Shown here piece by piece: positions 12,193 through 24,151 of a DNA stretch of 64,000 nucleotides (within the stretch, counting starts at the first letter, position 1; the number at the start of each line of letters is the position of its first letter). The stretch lies in assembly GCA_024305405.1 (NCBI GenBank), contig JAKNDB010000109.1:3844001-3908000 (forward strand). The letters are read 5' to 3'. The notes under the pieces are model-generated. The model was not told where the DNA came from and made no database searches. It was given only the letters and a program-made list of their open reading frames with translations. Source of the stretch: Dirofilaria immitis (taxonomy: Eukaryota > Nematoda > Chromadorea > Rhabditida > Onchocercidae). Both the position numbers and the translations under genes were made by a program.

Positions 12193-13365
12193 ATGCCGAA
12201 AAACAAAGGAAAGGGTGGTAAAAATCGTCGGAGAGGTAAAAACGAGAATGATATAATGAAAAGAGAATTAATCTATAAAGAACCTGGACAAGGTTTGTTT
12301 TCTGTTGGAGTATAAAATATTCCATTGTATTAATGTTTGTAGTGAAACATTAGGAATTAAACTTGTTGCGTAAATTTTTATGTTACGGAATTAATGCTTC
12401 TATGACTATAATTTAACGTCGCTAGTTCCTTCTCAAAACTTCTTCTGATAATCGTATAGTAAATCGTCGAAACTTTTTCTTTGAGATTTCGTTATGAAGA
12501 ATTTAATTTTTAATTAAGTATGTAAATCAGCTTCAACCAACTAGCTGGAACGACTATTGTAGGAAAAACAGTTGCAAAATTACAGTGTCGAACTCCCTAA
12601 AATCCTTAATTTTAGGCTTTGTTAAATATTAGTATATTTTACAGAATATGCTCAGGTAATCAAAATGCTGGGTAATGGTCGACTAAATGCAAACTGTTTT
12701 GATGGTAAACCGCGTTTATGTCATATTCGAGGGAAATTACGTAAAAAGTATGGATTAACACCGGTGATATTATACTAATTGGGCTTAGAGATTATCAAGA
12801 CGACAAGGTAATTTATTTGCAATCATCTTAGTTAAGTGTTACACGCGTTTCAGTGCTTTTTTGAAATAACATTAAAAAGCAAACAAATCATATATCTTTA
12901 CTGCATGCTTTTTATTTTCATCCTAAATGTTTGAAGTACTTATTTTTTCAAACATATATTATAGGCTGATGTTATTCTAAAATATAATCCTGATGAAGCC
13001 AGGAATTTAAAAGCATGTGGCCAATTACCCGAAAATGCGAAACTGAATGAAGGTGGTGATGATCTCGATGAAGGTGGAGTTGAATTCGGTATGTTCCTTT
13101 CCTTTGTTGCTAAGCTTATTCAACATTTTCTCGTTTCTATTGTCTTGTCATTTCAGCTGATACAGGTGCACTCTCCGATGAAGATAATGAAGGTTCTGGT
13201 AATGAGGATCTTCCATCAATTGGATCTGATTCCGATGAAGATGAAGACGAAGAGGAGGAAGAAATCGAAGACAGTGACGATGACAGAATAACAGAAGAAC
13301 GTTTGGCTAGAACTTATGTTAAGCCAGGAGCAAGAGATCGTCCCCAAAAAAAGAATAAATGGTAA
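12193..13365 (+). CDS. EIF1A: Translation initiation factor eIF1A (one apparent frameshift; extended C-terminus)
   Basis: Exons 12193-12292, 12645-12807, 12965-13088 and 13157-13365. The N-terminus ([20 protein letters not shown]) and the OB-fold ([14 protein letters not shown], then [12 protein letters not shown], then [12 protein letters not shown]) are nearly identical to animal eIF1A, which binds the 40S ribosomal A site and directs scanning and start-codon choice. After KLRKK at 12748 the frame breaks. The next bases read TATGG where VWIN needs GTATGG, so one G of a GG pair is missing; the rest of the exon is perfect one frame over. The tail is long. After the usual acidic stretch it continues with about 25 residues, [19 protein letters not shown] onward, ending KKNKW. 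With the base restored the protein is 198 residues against about 144 in human. I read the break as an assembly error, because everything else is intact. Confidence 0.95.
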
Positions 13366-14852
13366 TGGGAACTATCATTTTTGGGAGCTATCAGATACGC
13401 CACATTTTGCTATGTTCTGAATTTATAGATCGCAATTTCTTTTTTATCTATTATCATATTGAATTTTCGCTCGAAGTTTGCAGTTGTAATTGCATAATTA
13501 TAACTGACTATATTTGCACTATATGATTGTGACTGCGCCATATTTTCTACTGTTTTGAATTCAGTTCGTTTTATCCACTCTTTTACACTTATATATTTCC
13601 ATTCTTGAAATTTTTGCATTCACAATACTTTGTGGTAATTGTTTGATATATTTTCATGAATGACTCATTATTTATTCATTTTTTTGAACGAATCTTTTCC
13701 TTGAAACCTGCGTTTTTAGATGAAAAAATTCGAAGTTCCCAAGTTTTACGAGGTTAGATTATAAATTAAATTTGTTGTTTTGAGGGAGCTGATAGGATTT
13801 ATCTGTCACTTGCAACTTTTTAGTTACGTTTTACTTCCGTGAGAAAAATCACTTACATGCATCGGCTTCGGGTGCTTGTACTGCTGTATTTTTTATTGGA
13901 TTTGAATACTTTTTGAACTCATAGATTATCAACTTTTTGATACTTGTGTTTGCATCACTAATTTGTAACGTTCTACTTATGAACTGTTCGTTTCTTTTGC
14001 CTGCATGACTTCATAGTATGGTACGAAAAGTAATCTATCGGAAGAGCTTAAAACTTGAAAAGTCTGGTTTTAGAGCAATAAAGAATTAATATTTAATATA
14101 ACCCTTACAAACGGTTATATTAAATTCAATTGAAAAAGACAGCCATCTTATAGCAGCTCTAACAGAAATTATCTCACATAGGCTGCTACCATAATAGCTG
14201 TATTATTAATAACAGCTTATTTATAAAAACACGAAATATGAGTAGCTATCAATGATAGCAATGATAAAAATATATTAATTCTATAAACTAGAAAACATAG
14301 CAAAAGATAAAATACTGGAGGTCAATACAAAAGTATGTGCATATTTTCATTTGTATAGTGTACTAAATTACTTAAATAGGACTGAGACGTTATTGTTGCT
14401 TCGTAATCAAGCAAAAATTACTCTTTTTGCAAATAAAATGGTTAGGACTTCAATACTTCTGCATTGTTTCAAATATTTTGGCGTCGAAGTTTTGGAAGTT
14501 TTTAATCATCAATATTATCAATAGTTCTGCAGCTCTCACGATGACGGAGACTGGAATCATCGTTAAAGTTATTTAATCATACTGTTTGCACATTATGTTT
14601 CTTCACTTGTTGATTATTGTAAAATTCGGAAAAGTTTCTGATTAACCGATCTTCTGTAGTTACATCAATATTTATCCTAGCTTTATTCAATGAGGTTGGT
14701 ATCATCAGTAAGAATTAATTAACGGATTCGAAGGAGCAGCTGGATTGATGGAATGCTGCTGATACTTTCAAATCATTCATATTATTAGTCACAAAACAGT
14801 TGTTACTTTTAAAAAGTATTTAAAAACCAATAAAATAGCACATTGTGAATGC

Positions 14853-14880
14853 AAAATTAACCCTATCTAGGGTTAATTTT
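14853..14880. repeat. Perfect hairpin, 12-bp arms, 4-base loop
   Basis: AAAATTAACCCT and AGGGTTAATTTT flank ATCT. It lies in intergenic DNA 1.5 kb past eIF1A. A role is unknown; with a four-base loop it would fold readily in RNA or single-stranded DNA. Confidence 0.8.
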
Positions 14881-16191
14881 TGTGGTCGTGGAGGTGGTAA
14901 GGAGTTTGCCTCATTTTTTTCTTGTATTTCTTATTTGAAACGAAATATGTCATGAATAGTTTATTTCTAACCATATGCCAAAGTAATAAGATTTTCATAT
15001 TAGAAGGGGAATGAAAATTTACGATTTTTCTAGAATTTTAACTTTAGCTTCTTTAAAAAATATGTCATATCCTCAAATATTTATTGGAGATTTTTATTAT
15101 GAACAAAGTTGACTCGAGAATTAAAAGTGAAACACTACTAGTCCATATCATCATCTCTTATATTTCCATTCCCAGAAATAGGAGCTTTGCTTGCATGTGT
15201 TACAAACAGCTGTTTTTTTGTTTTTCAAAAATCAACTCGTTAAAATAAAAAGATTTTTCAAATATTGCTGAACAATTAGAAGACAGCTTTCAATACGACT
15301 ATAACTTTTTATATAAGCGTTGTATCATGAAAAGACTTCTAGGATAATGCCGAAATCAATTCCACACGTTTTTAATTATTACGAAAGTCCCTCATTACTT
15401 CATTTGTTTCTATACTTCCTTAAAATCTTTCTAGCATCATAATAATTGTTATGTCTTCCTAATAATTAATTTTCATGGTTATTATACTCATTATCGAAAT
15501 TGCAAATCATTTGAATTATATCATAGAATGGCATATCTTCATTAAATTGCATGGCACTGAAGTCATTTCCAGTACTTTACATTTGAATTAAATCAGATAG
15601 TGCGTAATTCACAAGAATTTGTTGAAGCTAACCAATTTATTGAATGTATTTCAGTTACCTAGTTATTACTATTTCGACACCGTGAGGAATTGTTCAAGTG
15701 AGTGCTGTAGGAAACAATAATTGATTGATTCATAAGGTTGGCGATCTTTGCCTCTTACATATTCGAAGAGAAGATTGGCTTGTGAAAATATAATTCAATA
15801 TTATTTCAAAATTGTCTTCACTACTATTTTTAATTTCGAGTGATTGTTCATTATATGTCTCCGAATATTCTTCCATAATGACCAAATAAAATTTCTGCTT
15901 TTTTTTCCATCAAATTTCTACTTTCTTTTTCATCTTTGAACAAGTCAAATATGCGTTAAAATAAAAGTAGAAAATGCATTTATTCAAATTTGCTCGGTAG
16001 GAGAAGTAATGAGACGAAATATTTACCATTAATGTGCAAAAAGACCGCAAAGCAGAAAGATAACAGTCGTTAATTTCTGTCACTACTCTATATGGCCTAT
16101 TTTTTCAGCTTGTAGCTTTTGATTTTACTAATGTTTTTAGCTTTAAACGCAAGCTATTATATAGCTGTCTGTTTGTAACGTCAGCCAAAAT

Positions 16192-16386
16192 ATGATAAGA
16201 GGGTTTTGTGCGACAATTTTGAAAAGACAGCATGATAAAGCCGGGAAAGCCATGTATGTCATATTTTTCGTTGCGCTAATTTCTTTCACTGCTATATTCT
16301 TGGCACTTCTGTGGCTTTTTGCATTAAACCATCAGCGACACGAACGCGAACATTTGTTCCGCAACAGCAGTCAACAGCTGATATAA
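16192..16386 (+). CDS. Small predicted single-pass membrane protein, 64 aa
   Basis: Complete single-exon ORF. A basic N-terminus (ILKRQHDKAGK) is followed by a long hydrophobic helix (MYVIFFVALISFTAIFLALL) and a hydrophilic His/Arg/Glu tail (HQRHEREH). This is the shape of a small tail-facing membrane protein, and the helix borders are sharper than expected for a chance ORF. A TTTTTAG acceptor-like site lies about 50 bases upstream. No family is recognised, and isolated position in a large gene desert keeps confidence modest. Confidence 0.4.
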   Translation: MIRGFCATILKRQHDKAGKAMYVIFFVALISFTAIFLALLWLFALNHQRHEREHLFRNSSQQLI

Positions 16387-16916
16387 CTAATTATCATTTA
16401 GCTATGTAAGCATTTAAAATTTGCCTCAACATTACTTTTTTTTCTTTCTCTTAAAATTAAACCAAAATATCAACAAGGTGGAAGATTTCGGAAGACTTAT
16501 ACCTGTCTGTTAATAACAGAAGAATTAGTACTTATCATAATCCTTCTGGTGATTTGTTTCTCCTGTTCACTTGTTCCGGTGGTGGGATTCCAAGCAAATT
16601 CATATTAGATTCATGATTATTTAGTGAAAAAACTTAACAAAGCTAGTGTTTGCAGAATCGAACAGAAACTTATTAGCGATGCAAAATGGAATAAGCATTT
16701 TGATCCATCACTTTATTATCCTAACAACATACATTTTATGATAGTAATCGACCAGTAAATCATTTCAGCGAAGATCGACTATTATATATGCATTCTTGCT
16801 TTTCATCTCTCATTAATTGTATATAACATTTTGAAAGCTTAGTATTTCTGATGTAATTCTTATAATATATTATACGCAATTAATATTAATGCAGGTTTGA
16901 TCTAGGACATTAACGA

Positions 16917-16935
16917 TATATATATATATATATAT
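16917..16935. repeat. AT dinucleotide tract
   Basis: Short run of alternating TA. Similar tracts occur near 30544-30565, 40916-40932 and 52481-52507. Confidence 0.85.
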
Positions 16936-17203
16936 GTATTTTCTAATTACTGATAACATGATCGATCTAAAATTACGCTTCACAATAATTCTAAAATATT
17001 TCCGAATTAAAACTGATAAGACTTTAAAATATACTACTGTCATTATCGTTTGATCTCAAGATACTTGCTCGCGATCATGCAAAAAAAAAAAGGTTGTGAT
17101 CATAAAATAAGTGTTCTGATATCAGCAATTCATCATATTGTTTATGCTACTGAAAAATCGCGGTTGTTATTATTTGGTCTTAAATTTTTATTTCCGATAA
17201 TCT

Positions 17204-17263
17204 TTTGGGTATTGTTATAACATATAGAATGTCTTTGGGTATTGTTATAACATATACAATGTC
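17204..17263. repeat. Tandem duplication, 2 x 30 bp
   Basis: Two adjacent copies of a 30-bp unit beginning TTTGGGTATTG, differing at one base (ATAGAAT versus ATACAAT). This is consistent with a recent slippage duplication. Confidence 0.9.
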
Positions 17264-18657
17264 TTTACTCGTTGCGCTGCGCTTTGTAACACTATTTTAC
17301 GAATTTATTTTTTCTACCGGTGACTTTATTTATTAGAAAATTTTCGTTGGATAATCAGTCTATTAGATAAGTTAGACTCAACTGAACAGTTGTCGTTAGA
17401 TTCGAATGATCACTAATAGCAATCGATCGCATCCAAATAACATCGATAGTATTGCATTAAAAGTGCTGAAATAACAATTATTCACAGATTCCGTTCTTGA
17501 AATCTGCTCATTTGCAATGAATCATTCTTAGTTAGGATTCCATATTCAGTTTTGAGTGAGTACTCGAATGTGCGGTTTCTTTTAACTATCTTAAGAATAC
17601 AGTTCTGGGTCTTGCTGCATTTTAATGTAAATTTGAAAATTACGGAATAGAACGACCGATATTTTATAGCAGATCGCAAGCAGGAAATGGCCTTTCTCCA
17701 AATTACTGTTGTCATTTACATGCTAACGTCAGATCTTTTTATCCAATATGCGCAAAAGATTTCATTTTTTTATATAAACTGTCCAGACTTTTTCAGAGAT
17801 ATTTTTGGATGCCTGAAGGGATTAGAATAAAGTAAGCAAGCAAAAGAGGAGAAGCGAAATTGTCTTCAGCAGCATTTAAGTGATGAATTATAAGTGATAT
17901 TTCAATTCAGAAAAAATCAGAAAACTTTCGTTAGTGAAATTAGATTTTGTTACTTGGGAAAAGGTATGAATATTTTTTCAGCACTGTGATTTCAATCTAT
18001 TAACGTCATCCTATAAAAATGCTTTTGTACTTGTTTTGATATTGTAGTGAGAGAATACACCTCAGAGGACAAGTAGTAAATAAAACAATTTTTCCATCTC
18101 AATAATTAAATATTCTATTTCTTTCCAAAATCTTTAAATTTAAATTAGCTCAGAATTAAATTGTGATTTCATTTTCGAAATTAAATTAATTAGCTTGCAA
18201 GAATACTGAAGAATTTATGACTCTTATAAGGAAATGAATGATATCGTCTGCTAATATACTTTCATTGGATCATCAGCAAAAGCAATGAAATCGTTATTTA
18301 TAAACAAAAATCAAAAGTTGGTCATTATTTGCTTGGTTTATAAAAGTGAATTGGTAATTAATTTATTATAGTTCTAGCTACTTTTCGAAAAAAATTCAAT
18401 CAGAAAAGTAGCAAGTGCTCATGTATTGCGATCATTCACATTATAAAACACGTTTCAAACAAGAAATGAGTTAAATCTTTGATATTGGAAGATAATGATA
18501 TATGCTGATAAGGCGGACGACGAAAATCTATTCAGAATATTGTGAGAAGTACTAAGGCTCTCAAAGAAATCTTTTGCATACAACAATGATAAATGCATGA
18601 AATAATTTAAGAATGAAGCGAAATAACATTTCTTGTGGAAGAAAGAGGATATACTAC

Positions 18658-18812
18658 TTCATTTCCTTGACCAAATTGTCGTAGACATTACATGAATCCA
18701 TCACATCTGTCCTTGACAGTTTCCGTTGTTTCATCATGCAAAGAGTCAGTTTCACACTTATGTCACTGCTAACCAATTTTCTACGACAATATTTCTTGGT
18801 CAAGGAAATGAA
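18658..18812. repeat. Inverted repeat, 28-33-bp arms, 94-base loop
   Basis: TTCATTTCCTTGACCAA plus ATTGTCGTAGA (18658-18685) recurs inverted at 18780-18812, where five extra bases split the two blocks. The transcript would form a long stem. It lies in intergenic DNA with no gene nearby. Confidence 0.85.
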
Positions 18813-19463
18813 ATAATTTGATTCAGAGATAAGCGAAATTAAAACTATTACTTTTTCAGCCTTAAGCCTTTGAGCGCTGTTATGATAATCAAACAAAAAA
18901 AGTCAGTAATCCAAAATAACCAATATTATCGCTGTGCGCAATATATCAGATATTCATATTAAAAGTTTTATAGAATTTGCATGAAATATAATTATTCTTT
19001 CCCGGATTTTAATTGGTAATGCAACAACATTGCTGATAAAGAATAATAGATTTCGAGATACTAAGTTCTATTCCACTGAAAAAAATGTACTATAAATGAC
19101 TCTTCCGTGTAAGATTCAATAATCAAAGTATAGAAAAAGTGAAAATATGAGTGGAAACGGAAAAAAATGGATTAGTCAAAATTTGCTCGCGGAAAAATTT
19201 TTCCATTGCATCAGCTTTCGTAATTTTACTCTTTTCACAAATTTTCTGTGTTTGTCTGTGTTTTAAGTGATACGAAAATTTTATCGATCGTATAAATAAT
19301 CAACCGATATAATAAAAATCAGCTATGATCAAAATTGTACAATCACAACATATTTTTTCAGTTTTCTTGATTCATCAGGTTAAACGAAGTTGCCGAAGAA
19401 TTTTATCAAAATATTTAAGACAAATCAAAAAACGTAGTAAGCTTTTGACTAATATATGATGAT

Positions 19464-19519
19464 TTCACTATCGATGCTAGCTAACAAACAATTCACTATC
19501 GATGCTAGCTAACAAACAT
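19464..19519. repeat. Tandem duplication, 2 x 28 bp
   Basis: The unit TTCACTATCGATGCTAGCTA and the next eight bases occur twice head to tail, differing only in the last base. Confidence 0.9.
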
Positions 19520-20453
19520 CTTATAAGATAATTTCGAAATCAAATTTTTGAACAGTTTTTGTGTTATAAGACATATCAAAACTAGAATAATAGCTCTTTG
19601 ATTAGCATTAAAAAACTTTTGCCCTTTTGTCAAATAATGGTGAATATCACAGTGGTCAATAAAATTGCCTGTTCATAACACTAGCAAAAATATGTGATGC
19701 ATGCAGTGGGTTAAGATAATGATTTAAAACGAAATCATCTTGTCTGTTAATTGATGTTAATTAAACAATTCATTTGATAAGATTCTTCTGATCGGGCATT
19801 ATGCTAGATATTGACATTGACATAGAAAAATGGTATAATTATTTTGAAAATTATAGATTACTAATAAATCAATATAATGACCATGCGAATAAAATGTTAA
19901 GATAAATCGTTATACGCATTAAAAGATACCTGAGAAAGAAAAAGAAGTTAAAAATGACGTGAAACAGAGAGATGAATGAAGGTGAAGCATGAACTCTGGA
20001 ACCGGTTTCCATTCACGGCTATTACATGTCACTGGTTACGCTTTGATCGATATAAATCTTGATCCTTTTAAAGGCGACACACTATTCTTTTATGCCGTTC
20101 TGTATCGCAATAGCCATTGTTAATTACTGCTTGAGGTTACTGCTGTATCGCTACGAATATAATTTGGACAGTAAGGGCAAGGTTTTTATCATTTGATGGT
20201 AACGTTTTATCAGCGAAAGCATTATTCTGTTCACTTTTCTATATTTACACTTAAATTTCTAAAGTCGCGCTGTCATTTACCGGCTTTTCAGATTTATTGT
20301 ATTATTTATGAGAAACATACAATGCTGTAAGAAAAATAAAATAATTTTCAGGTATCTCTATTAATACATTATATGCTCTGCATGAATTCTATTAGAGGAA
20401 TTATTTAAAATGAGATAGATATCCAAGCATTTTGCTATTGTTGTTATTCAATT

Positions 20454-20501
20454 ATGGAAAATCTCAGCATCAATTTGCTTTTGAAAAACCCGCTTCTTTC
20501 G
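20454..20501 (+). CDS. Candidate 16-codon first exon
   Basis: ATG followed by a hydrophobic, Leu/Asn-rich stretch (MENLSINLLLKNPLLS) that ends in phase 0 at a strong GTAAGTGCC donor. It could be the leader exon of the small gene that follows at 21.2 kb, but the intervening exons do not join convincingly. Weak on its own. Confidence 0.22.
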
Positions 20502-21206
20502 GTAAGTGCCAATTTTATCTTGTTTCTCACAATCCATGGACAGCTGGTGCCAGTTTTCATGAATCTGATACTTTAAAGTCAGGTTATTTACTCTAATGTT
20601 TCATTACTTAAACCTTCTATCATTTTGCTGATTCACTGCTTATACTGTTTATGCAACTGAAGATAGTTTTATCTTTTGGTGTAATATTTCAAGCCCGTTC
20701 TAGTTAACACTTTTTCTGCAGAAGTGACGTCGTAGATTTATATACTTTAAGGATCAGATAGTTTATTATTGCAAATAAATTTATAATTTTAGGAGTATGA
20801 TTTTCAGAAATTATTTTGTTTTCTGCTTTTTAATTTTTATTGTTTATCAGTACGATTTTGTCATTTGAAGAATAAGGTTAAAAGTTTTACGGCCAAAAAG
20901 ACCGTTTGTTATTACCACAACCCAAATTTATATACATATGCGATTATTTTAAAGTATAGAAACTAGGTAGTACAAATTTATATCTTTCAGATTTGCAAAC
21001 AAAATATTTCCCAAAAATTGAAAAATTTTTGTATTTTAATTTCCATGACGCTTACTGAAAAATTTGAATCAAGCCGAATAATTTAAAAAAGATTTAGAAT
21101 AGTCCAGGTAAAAAAAAATATTATATGAACAAAAAATGATGAAGGTAAAAATGACTCCTAATTTTTACTTATAATATTGTTCATTTCTCATAATAAAGCA
21201 AACTAA

Positions 21207-21950
21207 ATGTCAAAGAGTGAACGATCGCATTTTATATTCGTCACTTATCTTTCGTATAATACTTTTTGTCTAAATATTTCGATGGTTTTTTTCTTCATTT
21301 TTTCATTTACCTTTTATTTCATGAAATTTAATCAAATTCCTTCACTTGGTTGTAATCAATCAAACAAAGTTTCTCACGATGTAAGTTTATATAGAATCAG
21401 AATGTAGTTCAATTAGATCCTGTTCACCGACAATTCTCGTTAATGCTATTTTAATATTAAAATGAAAATTTATGTATACAAAAATTTTGCTCTAAAAGAT
21501 TAAACTCAGTTTAAAAAGTCGATAAAAAAATCAGGTGTGCAATATATTCACAAACAACCACAAATTAAATTTATGAAGATATGGATATCCTATTTCATAG
21601 ATTTTCACTTTTTTCTTTTAATTAAATATATAGTAATGATATGATAGCAACAAAGAGAAAAATGCAGTAAGATAATGGGAATGAAAATTGGCTATTCTAA
21701 AACAAATTAATAAATCATTTGCAACGAAGACATTGAAGTCAGTAAAATTATAAACTGTCCTTAATTTTTATTGTTCATTTAGGTAATAATACTTATTTTA
21801 AAAGGCATATCATCAGTTGTTGGAAAATCACAAGTGAATTTTCATCCACCACCTGATATTCCGCGTCCAGATTTTTCATATCAAACGCTAAGTGAGTTGC
21901 TTTATATTTTCGATCCAGCAGAAGGATTAGGCACAAATAATAAAAAATAA
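21207..21950 (+). CDS. Hypothetical small protein, 2 exons, N-terminal hydrophobic segment
   Basis: Exon 21207-21380 ends at GTAAGT and joins in phase 0 to 21783-21950, which follows a TTCATTTAG acceptor. The first exon carries a strongly hydrophobic segment (MVFFFIFSFTFYFMKF). The second encodes a Pro-rich patch (VNFHPPPDIPRPDFSYQ) and ends GTNNKK-stop, with a more protein-like composition than surrounding DNA. About 113 residues, with no recognised domain. The first exon is the doubtful part: the second could instead belong to another upstream exon. Confidence 0.35.
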
Positions 21951-23749
21951 AGCACATTGCTATTGTGCAATAAAATATAGAAATGTTTTGGAATTAGATA
22001 AGTAACTGCCAATAAGATGGTATAATGTCCTTACTTTCACATCATTATGAATTTCGTGTCGAAACGAATCTGAACATTCATATTTTCAAAACTTGGCATA
22101 CTCAATCGATACAGTTTAAGATTTAATTGAGAAATCAAAGAGAAATAGAAACCGTCGACTATTGCTTAGTAGATTTTTCTACTACTTTCTGATTCATTTA
22201 CAAAATTTTTACTTGCAAAAATTAAATTATCCAGTTGGAAAATGAAATAATATAATGCTATTATTCAAGCAGTTATGCATATTCAAAGTAATTTTATATG
22301 AAATGATCTTTTAGTTACGGACAACAATTTTGAAATATCAATTAAATGCTAGTAAAATGTATCATTCAGCCAAAACGTTATTCACAATCCGGAATCTTTG
22401 CCAGTCTAATACAACTTTAGCATATAATATTGAAAAAATCAGCCAGTAATTCAGATATTCGAAAGCAAGTTTTAGTTTTAATTTTCAATATTTTTATTTT
22501 TAGAAATGGATTGAAACTGCCAATCTTTTAATATTCACTGTTAATCAAAAAGCAATTTTTAACGGAATTTTTTGTCTAAATGTTTTAAGATGTCATTTTT
22601 AGCTTCTTATCCAGAATCTAAAAAAAAAAGTTATATCCTTCCGTCAGAATCAGGAAAAAAACAGAACAATTACTGTCATTATTACTTGTCCTTACATCGT
22701 CCATAACTAAAAGATCATTTCATATAAAATTACTACGGTGTCGTAACTAAACTTTCTTGAATAATTTGAATATCTGTGCCCTAGGGATGAAATTGCAGTA
22801 AATTTGACCATAAAATGTCGCAGAGATATAGCTTAGAAATGTTCATCAAAAAAACTATTCTCAAAAGTTTCATATATAAGAAAAAGTGAAATTTCTGTCA
22901 AAAATTTACAATATCTCAACAGTGCAATGACTATTTTAAATGAAATTACTGCTGAGAAGAGATATATAAGATCTCTTATATATATTTGTTCTTTGTCATC
23001 AAATGAAGGGACGAAATGGAAAACATTGCCCAGAGAAAGAAAACGTTTTTTTTTTTTTTTTTTCAGGTCAATAAAGGGATGTGGAGGCGCGATCCGCTTT
23101 CAACCAGCATAAATAAGAAAACTAGTTTCTGATAAAAAGTTGAAGTTTAACTTCCTTTTGCACTATTCAGTTCATGCTTGTAATTCACAACAGATTTCGT
23201 CGTATCATGTATCATCACATCTTAAAGTAGTGCAATCTTGAACTAAACGACTATATTTTAACACATCTTCTTGATCATTATTCTGTAGATTATAAGTGCA
23301 CCATATGTTTTGATGAAACGACATATAGCGATATCACTTTATTTTATAATTAAAGTAAGAACGCCAAATTTTGAAAATTTCTTACCTTTTTTAGCTTGCC
23401 TTCTTTTGAGTCGTCAAAAGCCAAGACTTATTATCGAGAATAAAATGTCCTCTTTTTCTTCATTTCTCTTCTTAATCTTTATGCATCTGATATTTGAAAC
23501 TGATATAACAAATACTTAAGGACTGTTGGCTGGAATATTCTATAATTGTCAAAATAAATATGAAAGCATATATACCATTATTATCCCAAGGCAAGAACAG
23601 CGTTAGTGTTCTTTTGACCGTCCGATCCAGTATTATACTTAAAGTAAACAAGCAAATCATTTATCAGAAAGAATGGTAATATATATATAAATTGCAAAGC
23701 TACAATTTTGCGAAAAATATTCAAATATTTTGCCTTTATCAATGTCAAA
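21951..23749. other. Intergenic DNA with a 34-bp-arm inverted repeat
   Basis: No supported exon. It contains the inverted repeat listed at 22287-22734 and a 17-base T run near 23047-23063. The ORFs here (22927, 23310) show no protein-like features. Confidence 0.5.
22287..22734. repeat. Inverted repeat with 34-bp arms (possible MITE)
   Basis: AGTAATTTTATATGAAATGA (22287 on, 34 bp) recurs inverted at 22701-22734 with one mismatch, enclosing 380 bases. Size and layout suit a small non-coding terminal-inverted-repeat element, but I see no clear target-site duplication at the ends. Confidence 0.7.
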
Positions 23750-24151
23750 AGCATTCATTATCATTATTTTATCCAGTGCTTCCTTCGAATATAATTTAAA
23801 TTTTCATGAAAGTTCTTGGCTATAGCAATCAAATTTAAACAACTCTGAATCCGATTTAAAGAAGGCAATATTTGTCCAATTTAACTTTCTTGTAATATTG
23901 TTGTCAAATTTTTTTGCATAGAATTCCAAAGCTTGCAGATTGGCGCTCAACACCAACGCAAATAATGACAATGATGTTGTCACTGCTGTTGTTATATAGT
24001 TATGAATTGTCGAAATCGACCGAAAACAATGCTGATTTAGCACTATCAAACAAAGGTATGTTTAGTCACTCTTTTAAAATAGTCAAGAAGTTTGACTGAA
24101 ATTTAAATTATATTCGAAGGAAGCACTGGATAAAATAATGATAATGAATGC
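23750..24151. repeat. Near-perfect 57-nt inverted repeat bracketing an exon
   Basis: The arm at 23750-23806 begins AGCATTCATTATCATTATTT and reappears inverted at 24096-24151. The only difference is one T in a T run. The 289-base loop contains the leader exon of the gene at 23965-26549. No target-site duplication is evident. A transcript across the locus would form a stable duplex with the exon in its loop. Confidence 0.9.

Larger units (their letters stand above)
13366..20453. other. Long intergenic stretch with short repeats
   Basis: About 7 kb without a supported multi-exon gene. It holds a 12-bp-arm hairpin (14853-14880), one small ORF with a membrane helix (16192-16386), an AT dinucleotide tract near 16917-16935, two recent tandem duplications (17204-17263, 19464-19519) and an inverted repeat (18658-18812). 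The ORF at 18654-18896 (-) is a by-product of the inverted repeat. Confidence 0.5.

Noticed and set aside
18654..18896. 80-codon minus ORF
   Set aside because: Its repeated residues come from the inverted repeat at 18658-18812.
22287..22734. Definite transposon call for the inverted repeats
   Set aside because: No transposase, no clear target-site duplication, and no second copy in the window.
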